Shown piece by piece: positions 7,611 through 16,542 of a stretch of DNA of 24,919 bases. This DNA is from Tannerellaceae bacterium. Its GTDB lineage: Bacteria > Bacteroidota > Bacteroidia > Bacteroidales > Tannerellaceae. Both the position numbers and the translations under genes were made by a program. The stretch is taken from the NCBI GenBank assembly GCA_031276545.1, contig JAISMW010000056.1, positions 1 to 24,919 on the forward strand, read 5' to 3'. Within the stretch, counting starts at the first letter, position 1. Each line of letters opens with the position of its first letter. The notes below the pieces were generated by a model. That model saw only the letters and a program-made list of their open reading frames with translations. It searched no databases and was not told the DNA's origin.

Positions 7611-7682
7611 TAGCCCATAGGGGAATCGAACCCCTCTTTCAAGAATGAAAATCTTGCGTCCTAACCGATAGACGAATGGGCC
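7611..7682 (-). tRNA. tRNA-Glu (anticodon UUC)
   Basis: The minus strand folds as a 72-base tRNA. Acceptor arm GGCCCAT pairs with ATGGGCT. The anticodon stem CAAGA/TCTTG encloses loop TTTTCAT with anticodon TTC. The T arm is AGGGG-TTCGATT-CCCCT. The discriminator base is A and the 3' CCA is not encoded, as is common in Bacteroidetes. Confidence 0.97.
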
Positions 7683-7751
7683 AATATGTCAAATGTTCCT
7701 GCCTCCTGCTCTTTTTCAGCGTTATAAGGGGGTTTTTCTTAAACGCGAGTG

Positions 7752-7782
7752 CAAAGATAGATTATTCACTTAAACCTCCAAA
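7752..7782 (-). promoter_or_regulatory. Promoter of tRNA-Glu and rpsT
   Basis: The minus strand has TTTG (7782-7779), a 19-base spacer, then TATCTTTG (7759-7752). Both boxes and spacing match the Bacteroidetes housekeeping consensus. It lies about 70 bases before the tRNA and begins only 12 bases past the T-run of the peptidase terminator. Confidence 0.85.
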
Positions 7783-7793
7783 ACATTTTTATG

Positions 7794-7847
7794 AAAAAAT
7801 AGGAGATACGCCGCATTTTAACATCTTCAAACGGCATATCTCCTATT
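7794..7847 (-). terminator. Intrinsic terminator after the S9 peptidase gene
   Basis: A 16-base arm (7832-7847, core ATAGGAGATATGCCG on the minus strand) pairs with 7798-7813 with one wobble, closing on an 18-base loop. It is followed on the minus strand by a run of T. It starts 25 bases past the peptidase stop codon and should end the susC-susD-peptidase transcript. Confidence 0.9.
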
Positions 7848-7871
7848 GGAACAGAGGCTATGGAAACGGCT

Positions 7872-9839
7872 TTATTTCAGAACCATGGTGTTGATAAATT
7901 CAAAACATTCGGAATAATATTTTTTGTTATTATCCGTCCCTTTGATCCCATGTCCCAATCCGGGGAACTCCACGTATCGATAGGGTTTACCCAGCTCTTC
8001 CAGTTTTTCCGCCATGAAACGGGAACCTCCGATGTCTACCCGATTGTCGTGGTCGCCATGAATGAGGAGCAACGGACCTGTAATCTTATCGGCATGTGTA
8101 ATGGGCGAACGGTCGGCCAGCTTCAGGGAGTCTGTGGCGGGATCGCCGGCTTCCAGGGCAGTCCAGTCTGGAATATTAGAATGTGTATGCTGCCAGATAA
8201 TATCACAGAATCCGGCTGTTTCGATACCGAAACCAAAGGGGAAAGCGGCTTTATTGCCGTTGACTTCGCCGGGGAAGGTCATAAGCCTCATGGTAGCGTA
8301 TCCGCCATGGCTCATGCCGAATACACCGATACGCTCGGCCGGGATATGCAGCTTTTCCGAGATATATCGGGCTGAATAGATGATATCAATGATTTCGTTC
8401 CCTCCCAAGTCTTTGTCGTTCAGAGCGGCAAAATCTCTCCCAAATCCATCCGAGCCGCGCGGAGAGGGACTCAACACATAAATACCTGCCTGGCTCAGGA
8501 TTTGATATTCGTCGTTATACCGGTTGGCGCCGCCATAAAAGGATTCGATCAGAACCAGTTCGTTTCCTTCCGGCAGCGGATTTTCAGGCTTGAACAGATA
8601 GGCATGCAAAAGGCGCTGCTTGCCGGTAAGCGGGTCGATATCAAACGCAGGTATTTCCAGGCGTTCGACGGATGAATGTATTAGTTTCTTTTTCAAATCG
8701 GCAGGAATATCCAGTACGACTTCCGTGGCAATTGTATCGATACTTACTGTGGCATCAATAAGCTGGAACAGTACGTTGGTGGCTCCGGCAATCAACGTAA
8801 CCCGGTTTCCGTTGGAAGTCCCAATCTGCAGCCCCAATGCTGACGTTTGCCGGTGCAGGACTTCCTTTGTTTCGGGATCGATAAGAACCAGTTTGGTCTC
8901 TATGGGATTGCTCTGTGAAGCCAAAAGATACTTGCGGTTGTTTACCGTCACATAACATGCGTCGTCGATGTCCGTCGTATAATGTGTCACCTGCTGCACG
9001 GTTTTAGCGGGCAGGTTGAAACTGTACAAATTAGTATATCCGTCCTGGTCGGAGAAAAAGAAATATTCGTCTTCCGACAGCCATTCTTCCATCACTTTAC
9101 AGCCGCTCAGGCTGGCTTTTTTCAGGCTATCGGTAAGAAGTTCTATTTTCTTCGTTTCCAAATCGACGTATGCTACATTAGTATATGTGCGGTCAATACC
9201 TTTAAGCGCCAAAAGCGTCAATCCTTTTTCTCCGGGTTGCCAGCCTATATTTCCCCAGGTAAACCGGTAGTCGGGTGTATCCCGGCAAACCAGTACATCT
9301 TCCAGCGTATGGAGATCCAGGATGCGAAGCTCGTCCAGCCTTTGTTCGTTTTGTCCCAGACGGGCTACATAGGCTATTTTCGTTTTCCCCGGATTGAATC
9401 CCCAGGCATAGATATACGGTACATCCGTCAGCTTTTCCGTGACATTGCTCCCCGGTTTGGTTCGATAGATATTGATAATCTCATCGTTTTTTTCGTCGCC
9501 AATCCAATACACAAGACTGTCTTTTTCGTTGTATCGCGGAGACCAGCAATTACGTGTCGAGAAATTAAGGTCGACTACGTCCTGCGCCTTTTTCAGGTCG
9601 GCTCCTTTTTCAACAGGTATCCACTGAAGTTTGTTTTCATTGGCTGTCTTAAAGAAAAACAGTTTTTCCCCATCTTTACTGACGGAGAACTGGGTGTATG
9701 GAAATTCTTCCAGATAAGGAGACAAATCAATTGTGCGTCCTCTAAACTCCAGTGCAAGATTGTTTTCCTCGTGGGTTGCCCTCTGGGAGCAACTCACGAG
9801 AAAGGTACAGGCAAGAATAATACCAAGATATTTTTTCAT
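7872..9839 (-). CDS. S9 family prolyl oligopeptidase-like lipoprotein
   Basis: A 655-residue peptidase. The start at 9839 gives MKKYLGIILACTFLVSCSQ, a lipoprotein signal with Cys17 as the probable lipid site; the frame also allows an ATG at 9866 inside susD, which would spoil this signal. Residues about 40-390 resemble a WD40/PD40 beta-propeller and about 400-655 an alpha/beta hydrolase. The catalytic triad is probably S510 in GMSHGGYAT, D598 in LIHGDHDNRVD and H630 in GLGHGIKG. Members cleave short peptides, often after proline or alanine. It lies 17 bases behind susD, so it likely processes peptides in the periplasm or at the surface for the SusC/D importer. Exact specificity is unknown. 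Confidence 0.92.
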   Translation of the reverse strand: MKKYLGIILACTFLVSCSQRATHEENNLALEFRGRTIDLSPYLEEFPYTQFSVSKDGEKLFFFKTANENKLQWIPVEKGADLKKAQDVVDLNFSTRNCWSPRYNEKDSLVYWIGDEKNDEIINIYRTKPGSNVTEKLTDVPYIYAWGFNPGKTKIAYVARLGQNEQRLDELRILDLHTLEDVLVCRDTPDYRFTWGNIGWQPGEKGLTLLALKGIDRTYTNVAYVDLETKKIELLTDSLKKASLSGCKVMEEWLSEDEYFFFSDQDGYTNLYSFNLPAKTVQQVTHYTTDIDDACYVTVNNRKYLLASQSNPIETKLVLIDPETKEVLHRQTSALGLQIGTSNGNRVTLIAGATNVLFQLIDATVSIDTIATEVVLDIPADLKKKLIHSSVERLEIPAFDIDPLTGKQRLLHAYLFKPENPLPEGNELVLIESFYGGANRYNDEYQILSQAGIYVLSPSPRGSDGFGRDFAALNDKDLGGNEIIDIIYSARYISEKLHIPAERIGVFGMSHGGYATMRLMTFPGEVNGNKAAFPFGFGIETAGFCDIIWQHTHSNIPDWTALEAGDPATDSLKLADRSPITHADKITGPLLLIHGDHDNRVDIGGSRFMAEKLEELGKPYRYVEFPGLGHGIKGTDNNKKYYSECFEFINTMVLK

Positions 9840-9856
9840 ACGAATAAAAATTGCTT

Positions 9857-11359
9857 TTATCTCCAATATTCGTTCTGATCGGCAGCGGAAGTACTTTTGT
9901 TGTAATCCAGCTCATCGGCAGGAATGGGGAACATCATGCGCGGGCTGTTGGCCGGCAGGGATTTCACCTCCGACCAGTGTTCGTCTCCTACCCTCTCCAG
10001 CGGTTTCTGCAAACGTTTTATGTCCGGCAGGGCAAATCCTTCTCCGTATAACTCCCGCCTTCTTTCTTTCCATACTTCATCTACGGAGACTTCGGTTGAA
10101 AGTGTGCCGCCCCGTTTAGCTTGCAGCGCATTCAATACATTCAGCGCTTTGGGGTCGTTTTTGCGTGCCAGACATTCGGCCTCAATCAGATAGGCTTCCG
10201 CCATGCGGCACATGGGATAGTCGGCTATCCCCAGCGAACCTTTCGAGGAATATTTAGACGTAAACAACCCGTCTTTTTCATCAATATAGAACGGGAACAG
10301 GGCACGGCAATCGCCTTTACCGAATAAATCGGCAAACGACCGGGCAACACGCACCGTACTGTAACCGGTCATCCAGTCCACGGCGTGGGTGTCGAGATAA
10401 TCATATTCCACTTTCGAACCGTATCCTTCTGTTCCGAAAACGGAGGCTTCATCCTTGAAGGTGGCGGCATGATAGAAGGAAGGGATCGAGGCGTAGATAT
10501 TCGATGTTTCGGATATGAAATTGAACGCCCACAACCATTCCGTGTTCGCCGTATTAAAGCCGGACTGATATTCTTCCCTGCTCATAAGATTCTCGCCGTT
10601 AAATTCCGGACACACAATTTCCGCATATTTCTGCGCATTGGCATAATCGCCCATATCCAGGTATGTACGCGCCAGCAGTAGGGCGGCATTCGTCTTGTTT
10701 ATAAAATAATTGCTCGTCTGGGTACCGTGTTCGTATGCGTAGGTAAAATCGTCGACAATTCGCTTTAGGGATTCACCCAGCGTCGAGCGGGGCACGTCAT
10801 TACCGTCTGCACTGCCGGGTGTCAGGCGAAGAAACAGGCCTTGACCTTCATCGCCCGCATACGTATACGACGGACAGAAAAGGTGATATAAATTCAGATA
10901 ATTATACCCGCGGATGCCGTAAGCCTGCGCTACAATGTCTTCGCATCCGGCAGGAAGTTTATCCGCATTGACGATAAGCAAATTACACTGGTCTATTGCC
11001 TTGTATGCGTATTCCCAGAGATAGGGCGCATAAGCGCTCCACCAGCCGTCCACGGTGCGCGGATACTGTACGTAATTATAGGCATACATCAACCAGTTGT
11101 AGGTAGAAAAGCCATAGTTTCCGTCCGATATTTTGATGTCGTTACCCATCACCTCAAGCGCTATTTCTCCGATGGTATGATAGCGGTAGTCTCCGGTCCA
11201 CGCATAAGCGCCCATCAAAACCGTATTCGCGGTTTCTTTCGTTTCCAGAATTGTTTCATCCGAAAAGGACGTTGCCGGATTCTGCAATAAGGAATCGTCC
11301 GAACAAGCCGTAAAAAGAAGCGATAAGAAAGAGATGAATAATATATTTTTCGTTTTCAT
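9857..11359 (-). CDS. SusD/RagB-family outer-membrane nutrient-binding lipoprotein
   Basis: A 500-residue protein with lipoprotein signal MKTKNILFISFLSLLFTACSD (lipid site Cys19). The helical TPR-like body typical of SusD follows, with AEAYLIEAECLARKND near residue 390 and the C-terminal RRRELYGEGFALPDIKR that marks the RagB/SusD family. It acts as the surface lid and ligand binder of the adjacent SusC channel, 21 bases upstream. The substrate is not deducible from sequence. The peptidase gene behind it suggests peptides rather than a plain glycan. Confidence 0.95.
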   Translation of the reverse strand: MKTKNILFISFLSLLFTACSDDSLLQNPATSFSDETILETKETANTVLMGAYAWTGDYRYHTIGEIALEVMGNDIKISDGNYGFSTYNWLMYAYNYVQYPRTVDGWWSAYAPYLWEYAYKAIDQCNLLIVNADKLPAGCEDIVAQAYGIRGYNYLNLYHLFCPSYTYAGDEGQGLFLRLTPGSADGNDVPRSTLGESLKRIVDDFTYAYEHGTQTSNYFINKTNAALLLARTYLDMGDYANAQKYAEIVCPEFNGENLMSREEYQSGFNTANTEWLWAFNFISETSNIYASIPSFYHAATFKDEASVFGTEGYGSKVEYDYLDTHAVDWMTGYSTVRVARSFADLFGKGDCRALFPFYIDEKDGLFTSKYSSKGSLGIADYPMCRMAEAYLIEAECLARKNDPKALNVLNALQAKRGGTLSTEVSVDEVWKERRRELYGEGFALPDIKRLQKPLERVGDEHWSEVKSLPANSPRMMFPIPADELDYNKSTSAADQNEYWR

Positions 11360-11380
11360 ATTTGTCTGCTGATTTTTTAA

Positions 11381-14300
11381 TTAGAATGTTAAGTTTGCCC
11401 CTATGCTGGTTGTCCGGGGCGTAGGAGTAGACGGATACAGGCTATAGCCGTGTACCTTATATATGTCGATATCGTCGTAACCTTTATAGTCGCCGGCAAA
11501 CCACGTATATACATTGTCTATCGAACACCACACCTTGGCGCCGGCAAACCATCTGACTTTCGGCAGCGTATAAGATAAGGTAATGTTTTTCACCTTAACG
11601 TGTGTCGCATCATACAGGAAGCGGCTCGAAAGGCTGTTCGAACCGGAGGCATTGTTCACCACAAATCGCGGAACATCCGTAGATTGTCCCGGCGTAGTCC
11701 ACGAAGTTAGAGCATCCGCATGGAGGTTTGAACCCGACTTGGCCCCGTCGTGCATCAGCGAAGCATAGAGACCGTCGTACAGTTTGCCTCCGACCGTATA
11801 GTTCAACTGTACCGACAGATCAAACCTTTTATAGGCGAAACGGTTCGTAAGACCGCCGAAGAGATCGGGTGTCGATTTGCCCTGTTTTTCGTAGGTAGCC
11901 CGGCTATACACATTCGTGGTCGTCCGGGCGCCCTGCCCGTCGGTCGCATACCACAGGGGATCGCCGTTTTGCGGATCGACGCCGGCCCAGGTAGGCATAT
12001 AAAATTCGTACTGGCTGCCTCCGATGCTCCATATTTTCTGGTTTGCCGTCATTCGTACATCGTCATCGCCGTTGAGGTCTTTGATTTTATCCCTGATAAC
12101 GGAAGCGTTGAAATCAATATTCCACTGAAACTCGCCGGTCAGGACATTCGCTCCGAGCACAAACTCGAACCCGTCGTTCACCGTTTGAGCGGCATTCAGG
12201 GTGATGTTCTTGAATCCGTTCGACAAAGCAAGCGGATAATCGTACAGCAAACCGTCGGACAGCTTGTGGAAATAATCCACCGAACCGTATATCCTGTTCA
12301 GGAAACTGAAATCCAAGCCGACGTTAAACATCGCCTGCTTTTCCCAGCTCAGCAGGGCGTTGGCCAGTTGCGTATGGCCGGCCCCGGCATTGTTGCCGTA
12401 CAGATAGTCCGACGAAATAGTCCAGAGACCCAGGGAGGCATAGCGCACCAAATCGTTCGAGAGGCGTTCCAGCCCGCTCTTATTGCCCGACGTACCGTAG
12501 CTCAGCCGCAGCTTCAGATTGTCTACGCTCTCAATGTCTTTCAGGAAATCCTCCTGTTTGAGTCTCCAGGAAGCTCCTGCGCTCCAGAAAGTACCCCATT
12601 TGGTATCGGCGCCGAAAATGGAAGAACCGTCCGTACGCAAGCTGCCCGACAGGTTGTATTTGTCGGAATAGGCATATTCCACCCGGCCGAAGTATGAAAT
12701 CAGGATCTCTTTCGTCGTGTTGGACGAAGGAGAGAAGGAACCCGAAGCGGCCGCCAGTTCCTGCATGTCGCCAAGCAGGTCGCGCCCTCCGGCATAGAGT
12801 GTTTCGTATACGCTCTGCCAGTATTCCATACCGGCCATGGCATTCACGCTGTGAACGGCGCCGAACGTATTGGCATACGACAGCGTATTGGTAGAGGTAT
12901 ACATCATGTCCGTATGATGATATTTGTCCAGACGCCCGTTGTATGCGGGGCCGTTGCCGTGCTGCTTGTTCCAATAGCGGTGCTCGTCGGTCGATACATA
13001 GTCTGGAGAAAACACCGTTTTAAAATTCAGGCCTTTCCAAAGAGTCACATCCGCATAGGCGGAGGCCAGCAAACGGTAGAATTTGCTCCGGTGCACATCC
13101 ATATAAGGTATGGCCAGCGGATTGAAGTCCAGATTCACAGGGTTCGTAAAATTGTACTGTTTCTGTCCGGCCGCATCCAATACGGGCGTTCCCTGCGCAT
13201 CTACTATATATATAGGTATGCCGCTGGAAAAGGCCAGCGCATTATACAGCGGACTCGCACCGGCCGAACCGGCCTGCGTGGTATTCTGAACAGCGTGGGA
13301 GAAGGTAAGGTTCAATCCGGTTTTCAGCCAGGAATTGGCCTGGGTATTGATATTCGCCTTCCCCGAATACCGCTCGAACGTACCGGCCGGAGCAATCCCG
13401 TCCTGATCGGTATAGCCGGCGGAGAAGAAGTAGTCCGTCCGGTCCGAGCTGCCGTTCACATTCAGGTTGTAATCCTGCGTAGGGGCTGTTTTGAAAACCG
13501 CACCCTGCCAGTCCGTATCCACCACGATGCGGGCATCCGGCGCGGGATTTCCGGAGGCGTCCAGCGGGTTCTCCACATTATAAGGGTTGTGCGTAATGGT
13601 GCCCTGCGTCAGTTTATTGGCTTCTGCCGCACTGTTCCCCGCATTCAGATAACCCGTAAATACCTGTTTGTAATACTGGGCGGAACCGGCCGTCTCGTAC
13701 GCCCTGGCCAGGGATGCCCAGGAATAGCGTGCGCTCAGGTTCACTTTGGTTTTGCCGGCCTGCCCGCTTTTTGTCGTGATCAGTACAACCCCGTTGGCCG
13801 CCCTCGAACCGTAGAGCGCTGCGGCTGCGGCATCTTTCAGGATGGTCACCGATTCAATATCGTTCGGATTGATGGAAGAGAGGATATTGCTGGTGGAAGA
13901 ATTTTCGTAAGCAATCTCGCTGTATTCCATCGTGGTGGTAGCCACTCCGTCGATTACGTACAGCGGATCGTTCGAGGCGCTCAGCGAACCCGAACCGCGG
14001 ATACGGAAAGAGGTCGACGAACCCGGCTGCCCAGAGGAAGATATCACCTGAACGCCGGCCACCTGCCCCGCCAGCGCTTTGTCGAACGAAGCTGCCGGGG
14101 TCTTCAGCATATCTTCGTTCACCACCGTAGCCGAACCGGTAAAGGCCGATTTCTTCACCGTTCCGTAAGCCACCACCAGCACCTCGTCCAGGGCCTTTGC
14201 CTCCGGTTTCAGTACAATGTTCAATAGACCGGGGGCTATTGCCACTTCCTGCGAAGCCATCCCTATATAAGAAACCACTACGCTTTTCGCAGAAGATGGA

Positions 14301-14497
14301 ACCTGCTGTATGTCGAACATTCCGTCTATATCGGTCACCGTACCGATATTCGAACCCTTCACCAGCACGGAAGCGCCTATGACGGGCGCTCCATCTTCAT
14401 CCGAAACCACAACACCCCTCACGCGGGTGACCTGAGCCATGGCGATACCAAGGCTCATCATTACGTTAAATAACAGAAAAAGTAATTTCACTTTCAT
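11381..14497 (-). CDS. SusC/RagA-family TonB-dependent outer-membrane transporter
   Basis: A 1038-residue protein. Signal peptide residues 1-21 end in AMA-Q. A carboxypeptidase-D-like regulatory domain (about 24-97) is followed by the TonB-box-like EVLVVAYGT (105-113), a plug domain with VQVISSSGQPGSS and the SusC signature LYGSRAANG (228-236), then a beta-barrel ending in Phe. It imports ligand captured by SusD across the outer membrane using TonB energy. Length is complete and there are no frame breaks. No sigma/anti-sigma pair or hybrid two-component regulator is visible beside it, so control must lie elsewhere. A consensus promoter is at 14530-14559. Confidence 0.97.
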   Translation of the reverse strand: MKVKLLFLLFNVMMSLGIAMAQVTRVRGVVVSDEDGAPVIGASVLVKGSNIGTVTDIDGMFDIQQVPSSAKSVVVSYIGMASQEVAIAPGLLNIVLKPEAKALDEVLVVAYGTVKKSAFTGSATVVNEDMLKTPAASFDKALAGQVAGVQVISSSGQPGSSTSFRIRGSGSLSASNDPLYVIDGVATTTMEYSEIAYENSSTSNILSSINPNDIESVTILKDAAAAALYGSRAANGVVLITTKSGQAGKTKVNLSARYSWASLARAYETAGSAQYYKQVFTGYLNAGNSAAEANKLTQGTITHNPYNVENPLDASGNPAPDARIVVDTDWQGAVFKTAPTQDYNLNVNGSSDRTDYFFSAGYTDQDGIAPAGTFERYSGKANINTQANSWLKTGLNLTFSHAVQNTTQAGSAGASPLYNALAFSSGIPIYIVDAQGTPVLDAAGQKQYNFTNPVNLDFNPLAIPYMDVHRSKFYRLLASAYADVTLWKGLNFKTVFSPDYVSTDEHRYWNKQHGNGPAYNGRLDKYHHTDMMYTSTNTLSYANTFGAVHSVNAMAGMEYWQSVYETLYAGGRDLLGDMQELAAASGSFSPSSNTTKEILISYFGRVEYAYSDKYNLSGSLRTDGSSIFGADTKWGTFWSAGASWRLKQEDFLKDIESVDNLKLRLSYGTSGNKSGLERLSNDLVRYASLGLWTISSDYLYGNNAGAGHTQLANALLSWEKQAMFNVGLDFSFLNRIYGSVDYFHKLSDGLLYDYPLALSNGFKNITLNAAQTVNDGFEFVLGANVLTGEFQWNIDFNASVIRDKIKDLNGDDDVRMTANQKIWSIGGSQYEFYMPTWAGVDPQNGDPLWYATDGQGARTTTNVYSRATYEKQGKSTPDLFGGLTNRFAYKRFDLSVQLNYTVGGKLYDGLYASLMHDGAKSGSNLHADALTSWTTPGQSTDVPRFVVNNASGSNSLSSRFLYDATHVKVKNITLSYTLPKVRWFAGAKVWCSIDNVYTWFAGDYKGYDDIDIYKVHGYSLYPSTPTPRTTSIGANLTF

Positions 14498-14529
14498 TGA
14501 TTAATGTATCTTATGATTTATTAAGAGCG

Positions 14530-14559
14530 CAAATGTACAATTTAACTTCAATCTCCAAA
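14530..14559 (-). promoter_or_regulatory. Promoter of the susC operon
   Basis: TTTG (14559-14556), an 18-base spacer and TACATTTG (14537-14530) on the minus strand match the Bacteroidetes -33/-7 consensus. The -7 box ends 32 bases before the susC start codon. Confidence 0.8.
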
Positions 14560-14660
14560 TACTCCCTGGAGGGTATATTCATAACGGCACGGAACTTTTC
14601 CAGCCCAAACGGGATTTTATCAGGTGTTTACAGAGAAAGGCGGCCTTTCGGTTTGTTGTT

Positions 14661-14782
14661 TTTGCTACGTGTCGCGTAGTAACGTTACTACGCGTCACGT
14701 ATAAACGTTACTACGCGTCGCGTATAAGCGTTACTACGCGTCACGTATAAGCGTTACTACGTGTCACGTATAAGCGTTACCC
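14661..14782. repeat. 23-bp tandem repeat, about five copies
   Basis: Units start at 14661 (diverged), 14684, 14707, 14730 and 14753, with a partial sixth at 14776. The consensus is GTTACTACGCGTCACGTAT plus AAGC. The period is not a multiple of three and no frame stays open, so it is not coding. The join of units one and two makes a perfect 20-bp palindrome (14674-14693). The rest of the gene-free stretch 14498-14919 holds the susC promoter, a weak hairpin near 14634-14650 and the terminator at 14848. Confidence 0.9.
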
Positions 14783-14847
14783 AGGGTGGCGGAGTAACAG
14801 CTACTTCTCCGGAACTGGTCCGGGAGCGGGCGCGATGCGGCGAGCGA

Positions 14848-14885
14848 GGCTGCTTCCTGCACAGGGAAAGCAGCCTTGCTTTTTT
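14848..14885 (+). terminator. Plus-strand intrinsic terminator without a recognised gene
   Basis: GGCTGCTTCC (14848-14857) pairs with GGGAAAGCAGCC (14864-14875, one bulge), followed on the plus strand by TTGCTTTTTT. The minus-strand exit has no T-run, so the polarity is plus, although both flanking genes (susC and crcB) are on the minus strand. On the minus strand it could still act as a weak end for crcB. Confidence 0.6.
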
Positions 14886-14919
14886 ATGAAGAGAGTTAAT
14901 TCGTGCCGGATCTCCGGAC

Positions 14920-15297
14920 TTACAGTTTCGAAAGAAGCAGTCCCAGTCCTACCGAAGTAATGCCTGCGAGAAGACTGCCTGCAATGTAGAGGGCAAGGAG
15001 AAGGTAGTGGTGGTTCTCCAGCAGGCGGATGCTCTCGAGCGAAAAGGTGGAAAAGGTGGTGTACCCGCCGCAAAAGCCTGTGACGAGGAGCAGTTTGACG
15101 TGACTGTCCATCCATCCGTGCCGGGCGGAAAGACCGATGAGGAAGCCTATCAGTATACAGCCTGTGGTGTTTGCCAGAAATGTGGCAAGGGGGAATGTGG
15201 CTGCTGGATGCCACCTGTGTACGGCTAAAGTGATCAGATAGCGCAGGATGCTGCCTGCGCCGCCTCCCAAACCTACGAAGAGCAGTTGTTTTATCAT
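14920..15297 (-). CDS. crcB: Fluoride ion channel CrcB/Fluc
   Basis: A 125-residue inner-membrane protein with four hydrophobic segments. It has the GGGAGSILRY start (about 11-20), the pore Asn N43 in FLANTTGC and the signature GFCGGYTTFSTFS (74-86). These are hallmarks of the Fluc dimeric channel, which lets fluoride leave the cell. Length is normal. It is divergent from ricT and alone on its strand. I see no fluoride-riboswitch core in the roughly 110 bases upstream. Confidence 0.95.
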   Translation of the reverse strand: MIKQLLFVGLGGGAGSILRYLITLAVHRWHPAATFPLATFLANTTGCILIGFLIGLSARHGWMDSHVKLLLVTGFCGGYTTFSTFSLESIRLLENHHYLLLALYIAGSLLAGITSVGLGLLLSKL

Positions 15298-15370
15298 ATT
15301 TTCCGGATTTATTGAGGCGTCGAAAATACAATTTATTTGGGTATAATATCAGGTATTTCACTTTATTATC

Positions 15371-15378
15371 TACTTTTG
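15371..15378 (+). promoter_or_regulatory. Candidate -7 box of ricT-gldH
   Basis: TACTTTTG fits TAnnTTTG and lies 30 bases before the ATG at 15409; a TTTG at 15336-15339 is too distant for normal -33 spacing. A GAGAAGG stretch just before the ATG could serve as a ribosome-binding site. Confidence 0.5.
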
Positions 15379-15408
15379 CAAACATTATTTACAAAAAGTG
15401 AGAAGGTG

Positions 15409-16542
15409 ATGGATTTCAAACAGCATAAAGGCAGTTGCTGCATGTGCCGGAACGGTTGCAGCAGGATACAAAATAACAAACTGAACACATACGACTGGCT
15501 TTGCGGCGTGCCCGACGCCGATCATGCTACGGATTATGTGGAGGTTCAGTTTAAGAATACCCGGAAAGGCTACTTTCTGAACAGTGCAAAAATTCCGCTG
15601 GAAAAGGGCGATATCGTAGCCGTGGAAGCGATGCCCGGCCACGATATAGGTACCGTGACGCTGACGGGAAAGCTGGTGCTCCTCCAGATGAAGAAAAACA
15701 ATACCCGTACGGACGGCGCCGAGGTGAAGCGCATCTACCGCAAGGCGAAAGCCGCCGACCTGGAAAAGTATGAAGACGCCAAAGCGAAAGAGCATGAAAC
15801 GATGATCCGTTCGCGCCGGATTGCGGCCGACCTGGGGCTGAACATGAAGATCGGGGATGTGGAATATCAGGGCGACGGCAACAAGGCTATCTTTTACTAC
15901 ATTGCCGACGAACGGGTGGACTTCAGGCAACTGATCAAGGTGCTGGCCGAAGCCTTCCATGTACGCATCGAGATGAAACAGATAGGAGCCCGGCAGGAGG
16001 CCGGACGCATCGGGGGCATAGGCCCCTGCGGACGCGAACTGTGCTGCTCCTGCTGGATGACCGGCTTTGTGTCCGTGGCGACGGGCGCCGCCCGCTATCA
16101 GGATATTTCCATGAATCCGCAGAAACTGGCCGGTCAGTGCGCAAAGCTGAAATGCTGCATCAATTTCGAAATAGACCTGTACGTGGAAGCCCACAAACGC
16201 CTGCCGTCGAAGGAAATCGTACTGGAAACGAAAGAGAACACCTATTATCACTGCAAGACCGACGTGTTCCGGCGCGAGATTACGTACTCGACCGACAAAT
16301 CTTTTGCCGCCAACCAGGTGACGATTTCGGCGCAGCGTGCCTTCGACGTGATTGCGATGAACCGGAAAGGCATCAAGCCCCTGCTGCTGGAATCCGACGA
16401 TAAACCCCAGCAGACGCAGCGGGATTCGCACGATATACTGGGACAGGAGAGCCTGACCCGCTTCGACGGGACGGCTTCGAAAAAGAAAAGGAAAAGAAAA
16501 AAACATGATAAGCCCGACAACAAAACGAAACAGAAGAATTGA
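15409..16542 (+). CDS. ricT: PSP1-domain protein of the RicT (YaaT) family
   Basis: A 377-residue protein. The N terminus has a cysteine cluster (C10, C11, C13, C17). The PSP1 core (about 90-275) contains the highly conserved GIGPCGRELCC (C207, C212, C213, with C215) and CAKLKCCINFE (C244, C249, C250). The tail is rich in Lys/Arg. In Bacillus, RicT joins RicA and RicF in an Fe-S-bearing complex that affects RNase Y processing; the Bacteroidetes role is not settled, and the cysteines here suggest metal or cluster binding. The frame opens at 15337, but ATG 15409 is chosen because the -7 box lies between them. The 3' end overlaps gldH by 38 bases, which suggests coupled translation. Confidence 0.9.
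   Translation: MDFKQHKGSCCMCRNGCSRIQNNKLNTYDWLCGVPDADHATDYVEVQFKNTRKGYFLNSAKIPLEKGDIVAVEAMPGHDIGTVTLTGKLVLLQMKKNNTRTDGAEVKRIYRKAKAADLEKYEDAKAKEHETMIRSRRIAADLGLNMKIGDVEYQGDGNKAIFYYIADERVDFRQLIKVLAEAFHVRIEMKQIGARQEAGRIGGIGPCGRELCCSCWMTGFVSVATGAARYQDISMNPQKLAGQCAKLKCCINFEIDLYVEAHKRLPSKEIVLETKENTYYHCKTDVFRREITYSTDKSFAANQVTISAQRAFDVIAMNRKGIKPLLLESDDKPQQTQRDSHDILGQESLTRFDGTASKKKRKRKKHDKPDNKTKQKN

Noticed and set aside
12851..14227. Long plus-strand frame (458 residues) opposite susC
   Set aside because: It is antisense to a well-supported SusC gene, has no recognisable domain and reflects codon bias of the opposite strand.
14661..14782. Possible CRISPR array
   Set aside because: Repeats are directly adjacent with no unique spacers and no cas genes; the same holds for 24406-24573.
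15298..15408. Possible fluoride riboswitch before crcB
   Set aside because: I could not find the conserved core on the minus strand upstream of crcB.
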